Assembly (NCBI RefSeq): GCF_000262465.1
Contig: NZ_CM001489.1
Span: 5,709,552 to 5,773,551, forward strand
Origin: Frankia sp. QA3
GTDB lineage: Bacteria > Actinomycetota > Actinomycetes > Frankiales > Frankiaceae
Direction: 5' to 3'
Length of the DNA stretch: 64,000 nt
The notes below the pieces were generated by a model. That model was not told the origin of the DNA. It saw only the letters and a list, made by a program, of their open reading frames with translations, and made no database searches. A program made the position numbers and the translations under genes. Shown in pieces: positions 32,208-41,572 of the stretch (within the stretch, counting starts at the first letter, position 1; each line of letters opens with the position of its first letter).

Positions 32208-33428
32208 TCAGGAAAGCCGCTCCAGGACGAGCGCCATGCCCTGGCCCCCGCCGATGCACATCGTCTCCAGGCCGATGGTCGCGTCGGTGGTGCGCAGTCC
32301 GTTGATCAGGGTGGTCAGCATCCTCGCGCCGGTCATGCCGAACGGGTGCCCCAACGCGATCGCGCCGCCGTGCACGTTCAGCCTCGCGAGTTCGATGCCG
32401 AGCTCGCGGTAGGTCGGGATGACCTGCGCCGCGAACGCCTCGTTGAGCTCGACGAGGTCGACGTCGTCGATCGTCATCCCGGCCCGGGTGAGCGCCCGCC
32501 GGGACGCCTCGACCGGGGCCAGGCCCATGATCTCGGGTGACAGTGCACTGACCCCGGTGGAGACGATCCGGGCCAGCGGGGCGACGCCCAGCTCACGGGC
32601 CCGGGTGTCGCTCATCACGACGACCGCCGCCGCACCGTCGTTGAGCGGACAGGCGTTGCCCGCGGTCACCGTGCCATCGGGGCGGAAGACCGGCGGCAGG
32701 GCGGCGAGGGCCTCGATCGTCGTGCCCGGCCGGGGCCCGTCGTCGGCGTCGACGACCGTGCCGTCGGGGAGCCGGACCGGGGTGAGCTCCCGCTTGTAGA
32801 AGCCGGCGGCGATGGCCTGCTCGGCGAGGTTCTGCGACCGGCAGGCGTACTCGTCCTGCTCGGCGCGGCTGACCCCGGTGAGCCGCGCGACGTTCTCCGC
32901 CGTCTGGCCCATCGCCATGTAGACGTCGGGCAGCTCGCCGTTGCGGCGGGGATCGATCCACGGCGGGGAGCCCGCGCCGGCCCGCGCCGCGGTGCGCGCC
33001 TGAGCGCCGGCGAAACTGGGGTTCTGGGTGTCGGGCAGGCTGTCGCTGTTGCCCTTGACGAAACCGCTGACGACCTCGACCCCGGCGGCGACGAACACCT
33101 CCCCCTCCCCGGCGCGGACGGCGTGCATCGCCATCCGGATCGCCTGCAGGGACGACGCGCAGTACCGCGAGACGGTCGTGCCCGGCACGCCGTCGAGGCC
33201 GAGGCTGACCGCGACTACCCGGCCGATGTTGTGTCCCTGCTCCCCGCCGGGCAGCCCGCAGCCGAGGATCAGATCGTCGATCTCGTTGGGGTCCAGCATC
33301 GGAACCTGGTCGAGAGCGGCCAGGATGATCGTCGCGGCGAGATCGTCGGCCCGAAGTCCCCGCAGCGTGCCCTTGAAGGCCCGCCCGATCGGTGAGCGGG
33401 CGGCGGCGACGACGACGGCCTCGGTCAC
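32208..33428 (-). CDS. Thiolase (acetyl-CoA C-acyltransferase)
   Basis: 406 aa from GTG 33428 (GGGAGGG upstream). Catalytic residues of thiolases are all present: the nucleophilic Cys in SRYCASSLQAI (about Cys90), His in GGAIALGHPFGMTGAR and the second Cys in ETMCIGGGQGMA. NEAFAAQ is also typical. Either condenses acetyl-CoA or cleaves 3-ketoacyl-CoA in beta-oxidation; sequence alone does not decide. The frame extends to 33479 without similarity. Tail to tail with the PAP2 gene. Confidence 0.95.
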   Translation of the reverse strand: MTEAVVVAAARSPIGRAFKGTLRGLRADDLAATIILAALDQVPMLDPNEIDDLILGCGLPGGEQGHNIGRVVAVSLGLDGVPGTTVSRYCASSLQAIRMAMHAVRAGEGEVFVAAGVEVVSGFVKGNSDSLPDTQNPSFAGAQARTAARAGAGSPPWIDPRRNGELPDVYMAMGQTAENVARLTGVSRAEQDEYACRSQNLAEQAIAAGFYKRELTPVRLPDGTVVDADDGPRPGTTIEALAALPPVFRPDGTVTAGNACPLNDGAAAVVVMSDTRARELGVAPLARIVSTGVSALSPEIMGLAPVEASRRALTRAGMTIDDVDLVELNEAFAAQVIPTYRELGIELARLNVHGGAIALGHPFGMTGARMLTTLINGLRTTDATIGLETMCIGGGQGMALVLERLS

Positions 33429-33607
33429 GGACGCCCTCCCGGAAGCTCGGCGCCGCGGTCGCTCGATCGCGGGGCACACCTGGCTAAATGATCAAACTTT
33501 AGCGCGGCCCGATGCCCTCGGTCGCGGCCACGTGGCCGGGGCGGCGATGCCGGATCGGCGGGTTACCCTTCGATCATCGGGATGGACCGAGCCGGACGGA
33601 CGGGCGG

Positions 33608-35413
33608 ATGCGCGAGGGACCTGCTCCGACGGGTGGTGCCGTGGTGTCGGCCGGGCCCGCCGACGATCTGTGCCACCACGCCGCCGCGCTGCGCCGGCTC
33701 GCCATGGGGGTGGCTGCGGTGCTGACCGGGGTCCGGACCGCGGACGCGGGGAGCTCGCCCCTGCGGGCCCGCCTCGACGGCCGCGTGCTCGCCTGGCGGT
33801 CGGCTCTCGACGCGGATGCCGAGGCGCTGTGGGCCCGTGCCGCGCTGCTCGATCGGCTCGCGGCAGGATGGGTGCTCCCCGCCCGTCCCCCATGGCCCGC
33901 CGCGGCTGTCTCGCCCAGATCGCCTTCGTCGCGCGTGTCGTCCGGGTCGCCCGCGCCAGCCGAGGCACCGGTCGCGGGAGTCGGCGCCGCGGCGGTTCGC
34001 TTCGATCCGGTCCTGACGGGCGTCCTTGCCGCGCGCCTGCGCGCCACCGCGGATCGGGCCGCGGCGCTCGGCCGCGCGGTGGCCGCCGCCGTCGGCGAGG
34101 CCGACCGGGCCATGGCGCGAGTGGGCGGCACCGGGGCGCCGGGACCGGTCCGGATGGGCGGGTCGGCCGGACGGGGGCTACGGCTGGTGGCCGTCGAGGC
34201 GCCGGATGCTGCCGCCGACATCGAGCTGCGGATGGCCCGGTTCGCCGCTGCGCCGATCACCCTGCGCCGCGCCAACCCGATCGATCCACTCGAACGGGTC
34301 GGTTGGACGCCCGGCGCTCGGCCCGCGTCACCGGCGGTCCTCGCGGTGGCGGCGGGACTGCTGGCCCTGTTCGATTCCGCGCCGGACGTCCCCGGCGTCG
34401 AGCGGCTGCGCGCGACACGCGCGCGCCTGGCGGCCCTGCCGGCTCCGGCCCGCGCGGGAGTGATCGGGCTGCTGCGCGGCGGGCGGTTGACCGTCCTCGC
34501 CGCGATGGCCGCGCGGCTGGCCGGCACGCCGAAGCCGGGGGCGGTACTCGCCGCGGCCGAGCTCGCGGGCCTCGCCGACGATCTGCTCGCCGGGGCGCCG
34601 ACGGACATGCTCGGCGAGCTGGTGCGGGTGTTGCCATGGCTCGAACCCGCCGCCCCGCTGCCCGCCGGCGGCGAGCGGTCGGGGCCGGTGCTCGGCGTGG
34701 ACCGTTCCGGTGACGCCATCGTGCGCGACGGCGCCGATCCCGGTGACGTGGGGCAGGGCGGCGTTCCCGACTGCTACCTCGCCGCGGTGCTGATCGGCCT
34801 CGCGCGGCAGGACCCCGCCCTGCTCGCCGAGCGGCTGCGACGTAACCCCAACGGCACCGTCACGATCACCTTTCACCCGGGCTCGGGCGCGCCGGTCGGC
34901 GTGACGGTGACCGCGACGCTGTCCGCAAGCCGGGTCCCCGCCCCCGTGCCACCCGGCGGCGGGGAGGGGCGTGGCGTGGCCGTCCAGGAGATCGCGATGG
35001 ACGGCGACAACGCCGCGGGCCGGCCCGAGCTCTGGCCGGCGCTCTACGAGAAGGCGTACGCCCGCCTGCACGGCGGATACCCGGCGATCGGGTTCGGCAG
35101 CGCCGCGGTCGCCCTGCGGACCCTCACCGGGCGGCCGGTGAGCCGGCGAGCCGCCCGCGCGAGGAGCGTCGTGGACCTCGCGGCCCTGCTCGGCCGGGGC
35201 GAGGTCGTCGTGCTCACCACCCGGGCCCGGACCGGGCCCGGCGGCCTCGTCGCCGCCCACGCCTACCCGGTGCTGGCGGTGGATGCCGCGCGGGGGCGGG
35301 TGCTGCTGCGTAACCCCTGGGATCCCCCGCCGGGCGAGGACAACGTGCGGTGGTACGCCTGGTCGCAGGTCGTTGCGGACGTGCACGCGGTCGTGCACGG
35401 GCCCACCAGGTGA
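33608..35413 (+). CDS. Calpain-like (family C2) cysteine peptidase
   Basis: 601 aa. The C-terminal third carries a complete calpain triad: Cys389 in QGGVPDCYLAAVLIGLA (compare the classic Q-x-G-x-x-x-D-C-W/Y), His551 in VAAHAYPVLAV and Asn569 in LLRNPWDP. The first 370 residues are Ala/Arg-rich, largely helical, and unlike any domain I can name. No signal peptide or membrane helix is clear. Bacterial C2 proteins are sporadic and mostly uncharacterised. ATG 33608 is used, 179 bases after the divergent thiolase start; the frame is open from 33512. No inhibitor or substrate gene is obvious nearby. Confidence 0.85.
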   Translation: MREGPAPTGGAVVSAGPADDLCHHAAALRRLAMGVAAVLTGVRTADAGSSPLRARLDGRVLAWRSALDADAEALWARAALLDRLAAGWVLPARPPWPAAAVSPRSPSSRVSSGSPAPAEAPVAGVGAAAVRFDPVLTGVLAARLRATADRAAALGRAVAAAVGEADRAMARVGGTGAPGPVRMGGSAGRGLRLVAVEAPDAAADIELRMARFAAAPITLRRANPIDPLERVGWTPGARPASPAVLAVAAGLLALFDSAPDVPGVERLRATRARLAALPAPARAGVIGLLRGGRLTVLAAMAARLAGTPKPGAVLAAAELAGLADDLLAGAPTDMLGELVRVLPWLEPAAPLPAGGERSGPVLGVDRSGDAIVRDGADPGDVGQGGVPDCYLAAVLIGLARQDPALLAERLRRNPNGTVTITFHPGSGAPVGVTVTATLSASRVPAPVPPGGGEGRGVAVQEIAMDGDNAAGRPELWPALYEKAYARLHGGYPAIGFGSAAVALRTLTGRPVSRRAARARSVVDLAALLGRGEVVVLTTRARTGPGGLVAAHAYPVLAVDAARGRVLLRNPWDPPPGEDNVRWYAWSQVVADVHAVVHGPTR

Positions 35414-35420
35414 CGGCCGG

Positions 35421-36278
35421 CTACCGCCTGCGGATGATCGCGACGGGGGTCGGGCAGTGAATCATGCACTGATGGCTCACCGAACCCAGCAGCAGCTCCG
35501 CGAACCCGCCATGGCCGCGGGCGCCGACGACAACGAGGTCACACTCCCGGCCGGCGGTGAGCAGCGCCTGGGTCGGTGAGTCCGGCACCACCCGGCGCCG
35601 CAGGTCCAGCCCGGCGGGCAGGGCGTCGTACACCTGGGCGACGGCGTCGTCGAGTGCGGCCTGGGCCTGCTCCTCCAGCGCTTGGGTGATCTCTCCGGGT
35701 GCCTCGGCGAAGGGCAGCGGGATGGCCGCGAGCCAGGCGTGCACGGCGATCAGCGCAACCCCGCGCCGGTCGGCCTCCGCGGCGGCCCAGGCCAGGGCGG
35801 CGAGCGAGTTCGGGGAGCCGTCCACGCCCACGGCCACCGCTCGCGCCGGTCGGTCCCGGGCCTGCGCCGGGTCGCCACCGCGGGCGATCACCACCGGCGC
35901 CGGAGAGTGCACGGCCACCGAGGTGCTGACCGAGCCAACCCGCAGCCGGTGCAGCAGGCCCCGCCCGCGGGCCCCGACCACGATCATGCGGGCGTCGTGC
36001 CCGACGGTGAGCAGAGCCTCCGCCCCGGGCTGATCCACGACCTCCTCGGCCACCGGGACCGAGGAGCCGGCCGGCGCCGTGGCGATCACGGTCTCGTGCA
36101 GCACGTGGGCCGCCTTCTCGGCCAGGCCGTCGGCCGTCTCCGGCCGCGGCGGACCGCCGTGCCCGATTCCGACGACGGCCCGCAGCCCGCAGCCGTGCCG
36201 CTCGGCCTCGTCGAATCCCCAGCACAACGCCGCGCGGGAGCCGGGTGAGTCGTCGACCCCGACCACGATGTCGGCCAT
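35421..36278 (-). CDS. Tandem-domain universal stress protein
   Basis: 285 aa with two UspA domains. Each opens with a DIVVGVDDSPGSRAALCW or AVAVGVDGSPNSLAALAW strand-loop and closes with an ATP-binding G-2x-G-9x-G(S/T) motif: VGARGRGLLHRLRVGSVS and VGARGHGGFAELLLGSVS. These proteins bind ATP and respond to stress or dormancy in actinobacteria. ATG 36278 has AGGAGG upstream. It ends 8 bases from the end of the convergent calpain-like gene. Confidence 0.95.
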   Translation of the reverse strand: MADIVVGVDDSPGSRAALCWGFDEAERHGCGLRAVVGIGHGGPPRPETADGLAEKAAHVLHETVIATAPAGSSVPVAEEVVDQPGAEALLTVGHDARMIVVGARGRGLLHRLRVGSVSTSVAVHSPAPVVIARGGDPAQARDRPARAVAVGVDGSPNSLAALAWAAAEADRRGVALIAVHAWLAAIPLPFAEAPGEITQALEEQAQAALDDAVAQVYDALPAGLDLRRRVVPDSPTQALLTAGRECDLVVVGARGHGGFAELLLGSVSHQCMIHCPTPVAIIRRR

Positions 36279-37748
36279 CCGCCGCCTCCTTCGCCGCCCG
36301 AGTGGCGCCGCGTCCGCGGAAGCACAGTCGAAATACCCCACCCGCCGGTGGGGAACCCTCGGCGGGCGGGCCCGGGCCGGCGGCCCGCAGGAAGGCCCGG
36401 CCGGTCCGGGGCGATCCTCCGGCCACGGCCGCCGGGGGCCGTGGCGTGGTGCCTCCATAGGCAGACAGATGGGTCCGATGTTCCTGGCCGCCGTCTACCG
36501 GCCATCCGGAGGGTCGAAGCGGGAGATGGCCGGATGGCGACCCGCCTCGGTGGTCCCACCGTGGGTTGCCGCCGTGTACGCGCTATCCGGGACCTGTTCA
36601 TCCCACCTGTCGGCGGGAAAGTCGGCGGAGCATGAGGTGTGGTTGGGCGGGGCTGGCCACTCCCGGCCCGAGATCGCCTCGGCTGGCCGCGATCCGGCAG
36701 TGATCCATACCGGTCGTAGATCCTTTCCATTTCGGGTTGAGCGCGAATCGCGGTGATGCCGGGGCGGCATTCGTCACCGGGTGCGACCGATGTTGCTGGC
36801 CGTGCCCCGTCCCGGATTCCCGGCATTGATGTACGGGCCGGCCGCGGCCGTCGCCGTCGGCCGGTGGTTGTCGCGCCGTGCTCCGGCCGAGTCGAGTGCC
36901 GGACGCGAGGTGAAACGACGCCGGAATCGCTTGGTGAGATCGCACAAAGATATGACTGCTTGTTCGGAAGGGTTTTCGTCCTGCCGTCCGCCGATTGGCG
37001 CGCGGGTGCGGTGTGCTCCTGCCCGCCCGGTGGCGAAGAATCGCCTTGCTCTTCGCGGCTCGAACCGTCCATGGAATGCGTCCGTCCGGTGTCTGTCATT
37101 CTCGCCGCCGGCACCGCGGGCGATCGCCGCCGCGCCGATGTGGCCGGGCTGTCGCCGCGGCGGCCGGGGCCGCGGCCGGCCCGTCCGGCTCCCGGCGGTG
37201 TCGGGGGCGCGGGCCGGGGGCGCGGGCCGGGGGCGCGGGCCGGGAGTGCGGACCGGGAGTGGGGCCGGGAGTGCCGCTGGTGAATGGCTGCCCTGGCAGG
37301 CTGCGGGCGGCCGATGAGGGGGCGTGATTCGGCGCTGCGGGCGACGCCGGGTCCCGATCCGGCCGCGTGCGCGGCCCGGCGGGCGGCGGTCCGCGGACGC
37401 GGCCGGGACGGTGGCCGGCGCGAGGCGCCGCCGGGCGGGCCACCGGCGGGGAGAACCCGGGCCGGGCGAGCCGCGGGGCGCGGGCGTTGCGCCGAAGGCG
37501 TCGTACCGACCGACGTTGATGCCGCGCCGCTGGAAATCGGGAGGCTGTGCCGGAAGAAACAGATTAAACAGGCTACTGATTGCCGTCGGCAGAGTAATTC
37601 GCTGAATTTTTCGGCCGCTCGGAACTGCTTTCCGGATGGTCTGGTGTGGCCCTTTCGTGGCCGCGTCGCCATCTTTTTGCTTGGAAGCAGTCGGGCGATG
37701 TTTGATGTTTCTGTCACACCACGACTACCCAACGGCGGTGATGGAGTC
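36279..37748. other. 1.47-kb region without a supported gene
   Basis: Several open frames cross this stretch, but none has a ribosome site, a recognisable domain or actinobacterial codon-position bias. It contains a 13-bp triple repeat (37203-37241) and, at 37545-37720, a clearly AT-richer block just before the winged-helix gene that is a likely promoter/leader. Nothing else recognised. Confidence 0.5.
37203..37241. repeat. 13-bp tandem repeat x3, intergenic
   Basis: GGGGGCGCGGGCC repeated at 37203, 37216 and 37229, followed by two degenerate copies. Lies in the gene-free region. Confidence 0.75.
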
Positions 37749-39581
37749 ATGTCCTCTTCATGTGACCGTGGTGGCCCTCCACTGGAGCCGCTTGACCCGG
37801 TGCGGAGTACGGTGCCTGAACAGACGTCGACCCGCTCTCGCCCCACCGAGCCCGTTCCGGTGGGGCTGATCCCCGGACAGCCGGCCGTGACCACATCGGG
37901 TCCGGGCAGTCCGCCAGCATCGAGTGACCCAGCCGAGGGAAGGAGGCATGTGCCGCCGGACACGATCCAGCTCACCATCCCCGGTGCTCTGGTTTCGGTT
38001 CAGGCGGCGCAGGAGCCGGGAACCCTGATCGCCGACCGCAGTGGATGGCAACGGGCCGTGTTACGCGCGTCCATGCCCTCCGCGGCGAAACTCGTCGCGT
38101 GCACCCTGGCGAGCCACGTCGCCGAGGCGCCGCAGTTCCTGCCTGCCGGGGCGGCGGTGAGCGGCCCCGGGCTGGTCACCCTGCGGGAGGAGACCGGCTA
38201 CAGCCGGACCCATGTGCAGCGGCAGGTATCCCTGCTGCGCAGGCAGGGTTGGCTGACCACGGTGGCGCGGCCGGCCGCGGGCCGGACGACCCGGTTCGCC
38301 CTGAGCATCCCGGATTCGATGGTGCGGGCCGGTCTGGTCCGCCTGGTCGAGGCGACCGACGAGGCGCGCGGCGGGGCGAATACGACCGCGGAGTCCTCGG
38401 ACGGATCGGGCCGCCGCCGCGGGCGCCGCAGCCGCGCCGGATCCCACACGAAGGGCGGCGCGCGGCGCCGCACCCGCGCGATGGCGACGGCGGGCAGCGA
38501 GGCGCAGGACCGGGCCGGCGGCTTCGTCGTCGATCTCGTACCCTCGCGCGACCGTGGCCCCTGGGGCCCCGATGCCCACCAGCGTCCCGATGCCCACCAG
38601 CGTCCCGATGCCCACCAGCGTCCCGAGGACCGGCCCTTCGAGGACCGGCCCCGCGAGGACCACCCGCACCAGCCGGCGGACGCTCCTGCCACGACGGGCA
38701 CATCGGGCACCGTTGACGCAGGCGCACCGGCGCACCACGTGGCGCCCACCGCCGCCGAGCCGATCTCCACCGAGCCGATCTCCACCGGGCCCGCTGTTGC
38801 GGAGTCCTCCTCCGGGTGGGCCTCCGCCGGGCCCGCTCCGGGCGGGTTCGCGCCCGCCGGGTCACCCTCGGCAGCTCCTCCGACTGCGTCAACCGGTCCC
38901 GGGGTGTCGTCTCCCTCCACCGATGCTGTCGGCGCGGTTGCGTCCGCGGACGCCCAACAGCAGACGCCTGCGGATCACGCCGCGGCGAACCAGGCGCCCG
39001 CGGAGCAGACCGTGGCGGACGAGACCCCGGCGCCCACGGTCCCGCTGCCCCCGCCGCCGCCCGCGCCGATGACCCTCGCCGCCACCCAGGTGATCAACGT
39101 GCTGGCGACCGCGATGCGCCGCCCGACCTCGGACTTCCTGGAGATCTTCGGCAAGTTGCAGGTCATCTTCGACGAGGACAACTGGGATCCGGTCACGCTG
39201 GCCCTGCACCTCGTCCACATCATCCAGACCGGGGTGCTGGTCGGGGACGGCGACGAGATCGACAACCTGTCCTGGCGCCTTGACCGTCTGCCGCGGGCCT
39301 CGACGGACTGCGAGTGCCGCTCCTGCCGGGAGCGCCGGGCCGACCAGTTGAAGTCGCCGTCAGCCCCTTCCCCCAAGGGTCGGTTCACCCGCTCGGGCGG
39401 GGCGGGCCGCGGCGCCAGCCGGCCGGCTGCGGCCGAGCCGAAACGTTCCGCGGCCGCGCAGACCGAGGCGCCGCCCGTGGAGATCCCGCGGCCGCCCCTC
39501 GAAGCGATCGAGCGAGCCGCCCAGGCGGCGCGGGAGGCCCGGCTGCGGGAACGGCAGCAGGCTGCGGACGGCGCGGCCTGA
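37749..39581 (+). CDS. Winged-helix (replication-initiator/MarR-like) protein of unknown function
   Basis: 610 aa from ATG 37749. Residues about 95-185 form a helix-turn-helix/wing: WQRAVLRASMPSAAKLVACTLASHV, VTLREETGYSRTHVQRQVSLLRRQGWL, TTRFALSIP. The middle 230 residues are low-complexity, with PDAHQR x3. A conserved-looking C-terminal part (MTLAATQVINVLATAMRRPTSDFLEIFGKLQVIFDEDNWDPVTLALHLV) is followed by a Cys cluster CECRSC and an Arg/Glu-rich tail. I know no family with this layout. A GTG at 37950 has the stronger ribosome site (GGGAAGGAGG) and could be the real start. Transcribed alone after the 1.47-kb gap. Confidence 0.7.
   Translation: MSSSCDRGGPPLEPLDPVRSTVPEQTSTRSRPTEPVPVGLIPGQPAVTTSGPGSPPASSDPAEGRRHVPPDTIQLTIPGALVSVQAAQEPGTLIADRSGWQRAVLRASMPSAAKLVACTLASHVAEAPQFLPAGAAVSGPGLVTLREETGYSRTHVQRQVSLLRRQGWLTTVARPAAGRTTRFALSIPDSMVRAGLVRLVEATDEARGGANTTAESSDGSGRRRGRRSRAGSHTKGGARRRTRAMATAGSEAQDRAGGFVVDLVPSRDRGPWGPDAHQRPDAHQRPDAHQRPEDRPFEDRPREDHPHQPADAPATTGTSGTVDAGAPAHHVAPTAAEPISTEPISTGPAVAESSSGWASAGPAPGGFAPAGSPSAAPPTASTGPGVSSPSTDAVGAVASADAQQQTPADHAAANQAPAEQTVADETPAPTVPLPPPPPAPMTLAATQVINVLATAMRRPTSDFLEIFGKLQVIFDEDNWDPVTLALHLVHIIQTGVLVGDGDEIDNLSWRLDRLPRASTDCECRSCRERRADQLKSPSAPSPKGRFTRSGGAGRGASRPAAAEPKRSAAAQTEAPPVEIPRPPLEAIERAAQAAREARLRERQQAADGAA
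38571..38624 (+). repeat. 18-bp tandem repeat x3 in the winged-helix gene
   Basis: Identical units at 38571-38588, 38589-38606 and 38607-38624 code PDAHQR three times in the disordered middle region. Confidence 0.9.
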
Positions 39582-39701
39582 CCGGTTCCGGCGCGGCCTG
39601 ACGGGTTCGGTGGCGGCGAACCGCGTGCTTCGAGCGGTGTTGCACGGGCCGGTCGGTGGCTCATCATGGGAAGCCGGCGTCGACGGCGGCAGGTGACGGG
39701 C

Positions 39702-41438
39702 ATGGCGGAAAGCGGATCCGGCAGTGGTCACGACGCGGATGTGATCGTGGTCGGTAGTGGCTTCGGGGGCAGCGTCAGCGCATTGCGCCTCGCGGAGAAG
39801 GGCTACCGGGTCCTCGTCGTCGAGGCGGGCCGCCGGTTCAGCCCGCAGACGCTGCCGCGCAACAACTGGCACATCCGCCGGTTCCTGTGGCTGCCGCGGC
39901 TGGGCTGCCACGGCATCCAGAAGATCACCTGGCTGGGGCGGGTCATCGTGCTGTCCGGGACGGCGGTCGGCGGTGGCTCGGTCGTCTACGCGAACACCCT
40001 GTACCGACCGCTCGACGCCTTCTACACCGACCCGCAGTGGCGCGGCATCACCGACTGGCGTGCCGAGCTGGCGCCGTTCTTCGAACAGGCCGAGCGGATG
40101 CTCGGGGTGACCGCGAACCCGACGACGACCTATGCCGACGAGGTGTTCCACGCGGTCGCGGACGAGATGGGCGTCGGGCCGAGCTTCGCGCCGGCACGGG
40201 TCGGGGTCTTCTTCGGCCGCGACGGCCGGCAGGAGCCGGGAGTCCGGGTACCCGACCCGTACTTCGGCGGGGCCGGGCCCAGCCGCACGGGCTGCGTCGA
40301 GTGCGGCGAGTGCATGACCGGCTGCCGCCGAGGGGCGAAGAACACGCTGGACCGCAACTACCTGTTCCTCGCCGAGCGGGCCGGCGCGCAGGTCCTGCCC
40401 GACACCACCGTCACCGCCGTCCGCCCACGGCCGGCCGGCGGGTACGAGGTCGACGTGGTCCGAACGCCCGGCCTGCCCCGGCGTGGGCGGCGGACGCTGA
40501 CCGCGGGGCAGGTCGTGTTCGCCGCCGGCACGCTCGGGACCCAGCGTCTGCTGCTCTCGGCGCGCGAGCGCGGCGACCTGCCCGCCCTGTCGCCCCGGCT
40601 CGGCGAGCTCACCCGGACGAACTCCGAGTCGATCCTCGGCGCGACGCGGTTCCGCCCGGACCGCCGGGTCGCCCGCGGAGTGGCGATCACGTCGTCGTTC
40701 TACCCGAACGGGCAGACCCACGTCGAACCTGTCCGCTACGGCCGGGGCAGCAACCTGATGGCCCTGATCAGCGCGGCGATGACGGATGGCGGGGGCCGGA
40801 CGCCGCGCTGGCTGAAGTACCTGCGGGGGCTGCTCGTCCGCCCGCACCACGCGCTGGCCATGGGACTGCCCTGGCGCTGGTCCGAACGGACCATGATCGC
40901 TCTGGTGATGCAGTCGCGCGACAACTCGCTGACCGTGTCCCTGCGGCGCGGCCCCCTCGGCCTGCGCTGGCTGACCAGCCGGCAGGGCCACGGCGATCCG
41001 AACCCCTCGTGGATCCCGGAGGGCAACGACGCGGTCCGCCGGATCGCGGCCCGGATGGGCGGCTACCCCGGCGGCTCCGTCAGCGAGATCGCCGACATCC
41101 CGATGACCGCGCACATCCTCGGCGGCGCGCCGATCGGCGCGGACCCGTCCACCGGGGTGATCGACCCCTACCAGCGGATCTTCGGGTACGAGGGCCTGCA
41201 CGTGGTCGACGGCGCGGCGATCTCGGCGAATCTCGGGGCGAACCCGTCACTGACCATCACCGCGCAGGCCGAACGGGCCATGTCGTTCTGGCCGAACGAG
41301 GGGGAGCCGGACCCCCGCCCGCCGCTGGGCCAGCCCTATCGGCGGGTCGATCCCCGCCCGCCGGTCCGCCCGGCGGTACCGGCGAACGCCCCGGGCGCCT
41401 ACCGCATCGGCGCACCGGTCACGGCGCCGCACCGTTGA
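39702..41438 (+). CDS. GMC-family FAD oxidoreductase (cholesterol oxidase-like)
   Basis: 578 aa. FAD-binding loop IVVGSGFGGSVSALRLAEKGYRVLVVEAG at the N-terminus; second signature LSGTAVGGGSVVYANTLYRP; C-terminal HILGGAPIGADPSTGVIDPYQRIFGYEGLHVVDGAAISANLGANPSLTITA typical of GMC enzymes and ChoD-like proteins. A Cys-rich segment CVECGECMTGCRRGAKNT near residue 200 is shared with the actinobacterial ChoD group. The substrate is probably a sterol, hopanoid or other alcohol. ATG 39702 follows AGGTGACGGG; ATG 39666 is 12 codons earlier. It starts 120 bases after the winged-helix gene. Confidence 0.9.
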   Translation: MAESGSGSGHDADVIVVGSGFGGSVSALRLAEKGYRVLVVEAGRRFSPQTLPRNNWHIRRFLWLPRLGCHGIQKITWLGRVIVLSGTAVGGGSVVYANTLYRPLDAFYTDPQWRGITDWRAELAPFFEQAERMLGVTANPTTTYADEVFHAVADEMGVGPSFAPARVGVFFGRDGRQEPGVRVPDPYFGGAGPSRTGCVECGECMTGCRRGAKNTLDRNYLFLAERAGAQVLPDTTVTAVRPRPAGGYEVDVVRTPGLPRRGRRTLTAGQVVFAAGTLGTQRLLLSARERGDLPALSPRLGELTRTNSESILGATRFRPDRRVARGVAITSSFYPNGQTHVEPVRYGRGSNLMALISAAMTDGGGRTPRWLKYLRGLLVRPHHALAMGLPWRWSERTMIALVMQSRDNSLTVSLRRGPLGLRWLTSRQGHGDPNPSWIPEGNDAVRRIAARMGGYPGGSVSEIADIPMTAHILGGAPIGADPSTGVIDPYQRIFGYEGLHVVDGAAISANLGANPSLTITAQAERAMSFWPNEGEPDPRPPLGQPYRRVDPRPPVRPAVPANAPGAYRIGAPVTAPHR

Positions 41439-41572
41439 ACCGATCACCGGCCGCACGTGCGCCCGCCCCGGCCGGGGGCCGCCGGGCGGGGCGGTGACCG
41501 GGGCGGACGGTGGCGGCGGACCGGCTCGTGACAGGCGCGGAGCCCGCCTCCCGAGGGCCGCCGCCGCGCGCC

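Noticed and set aside
32200..32212. Palindrome CCTGACGGTCAGG at the end of PAP2 and thiolase genes
   Set aside because: It arises because two convergent TGA stop codons sit three bases apart; no further stem extends from it.
36086..37978. Open frame of 630 codons on the minus strand across the gene-free region
   Set aside because: It overlaps the universal stress protein, is Pro/Arg/Gly-rich noise without a ribosome site, and shows no domain.
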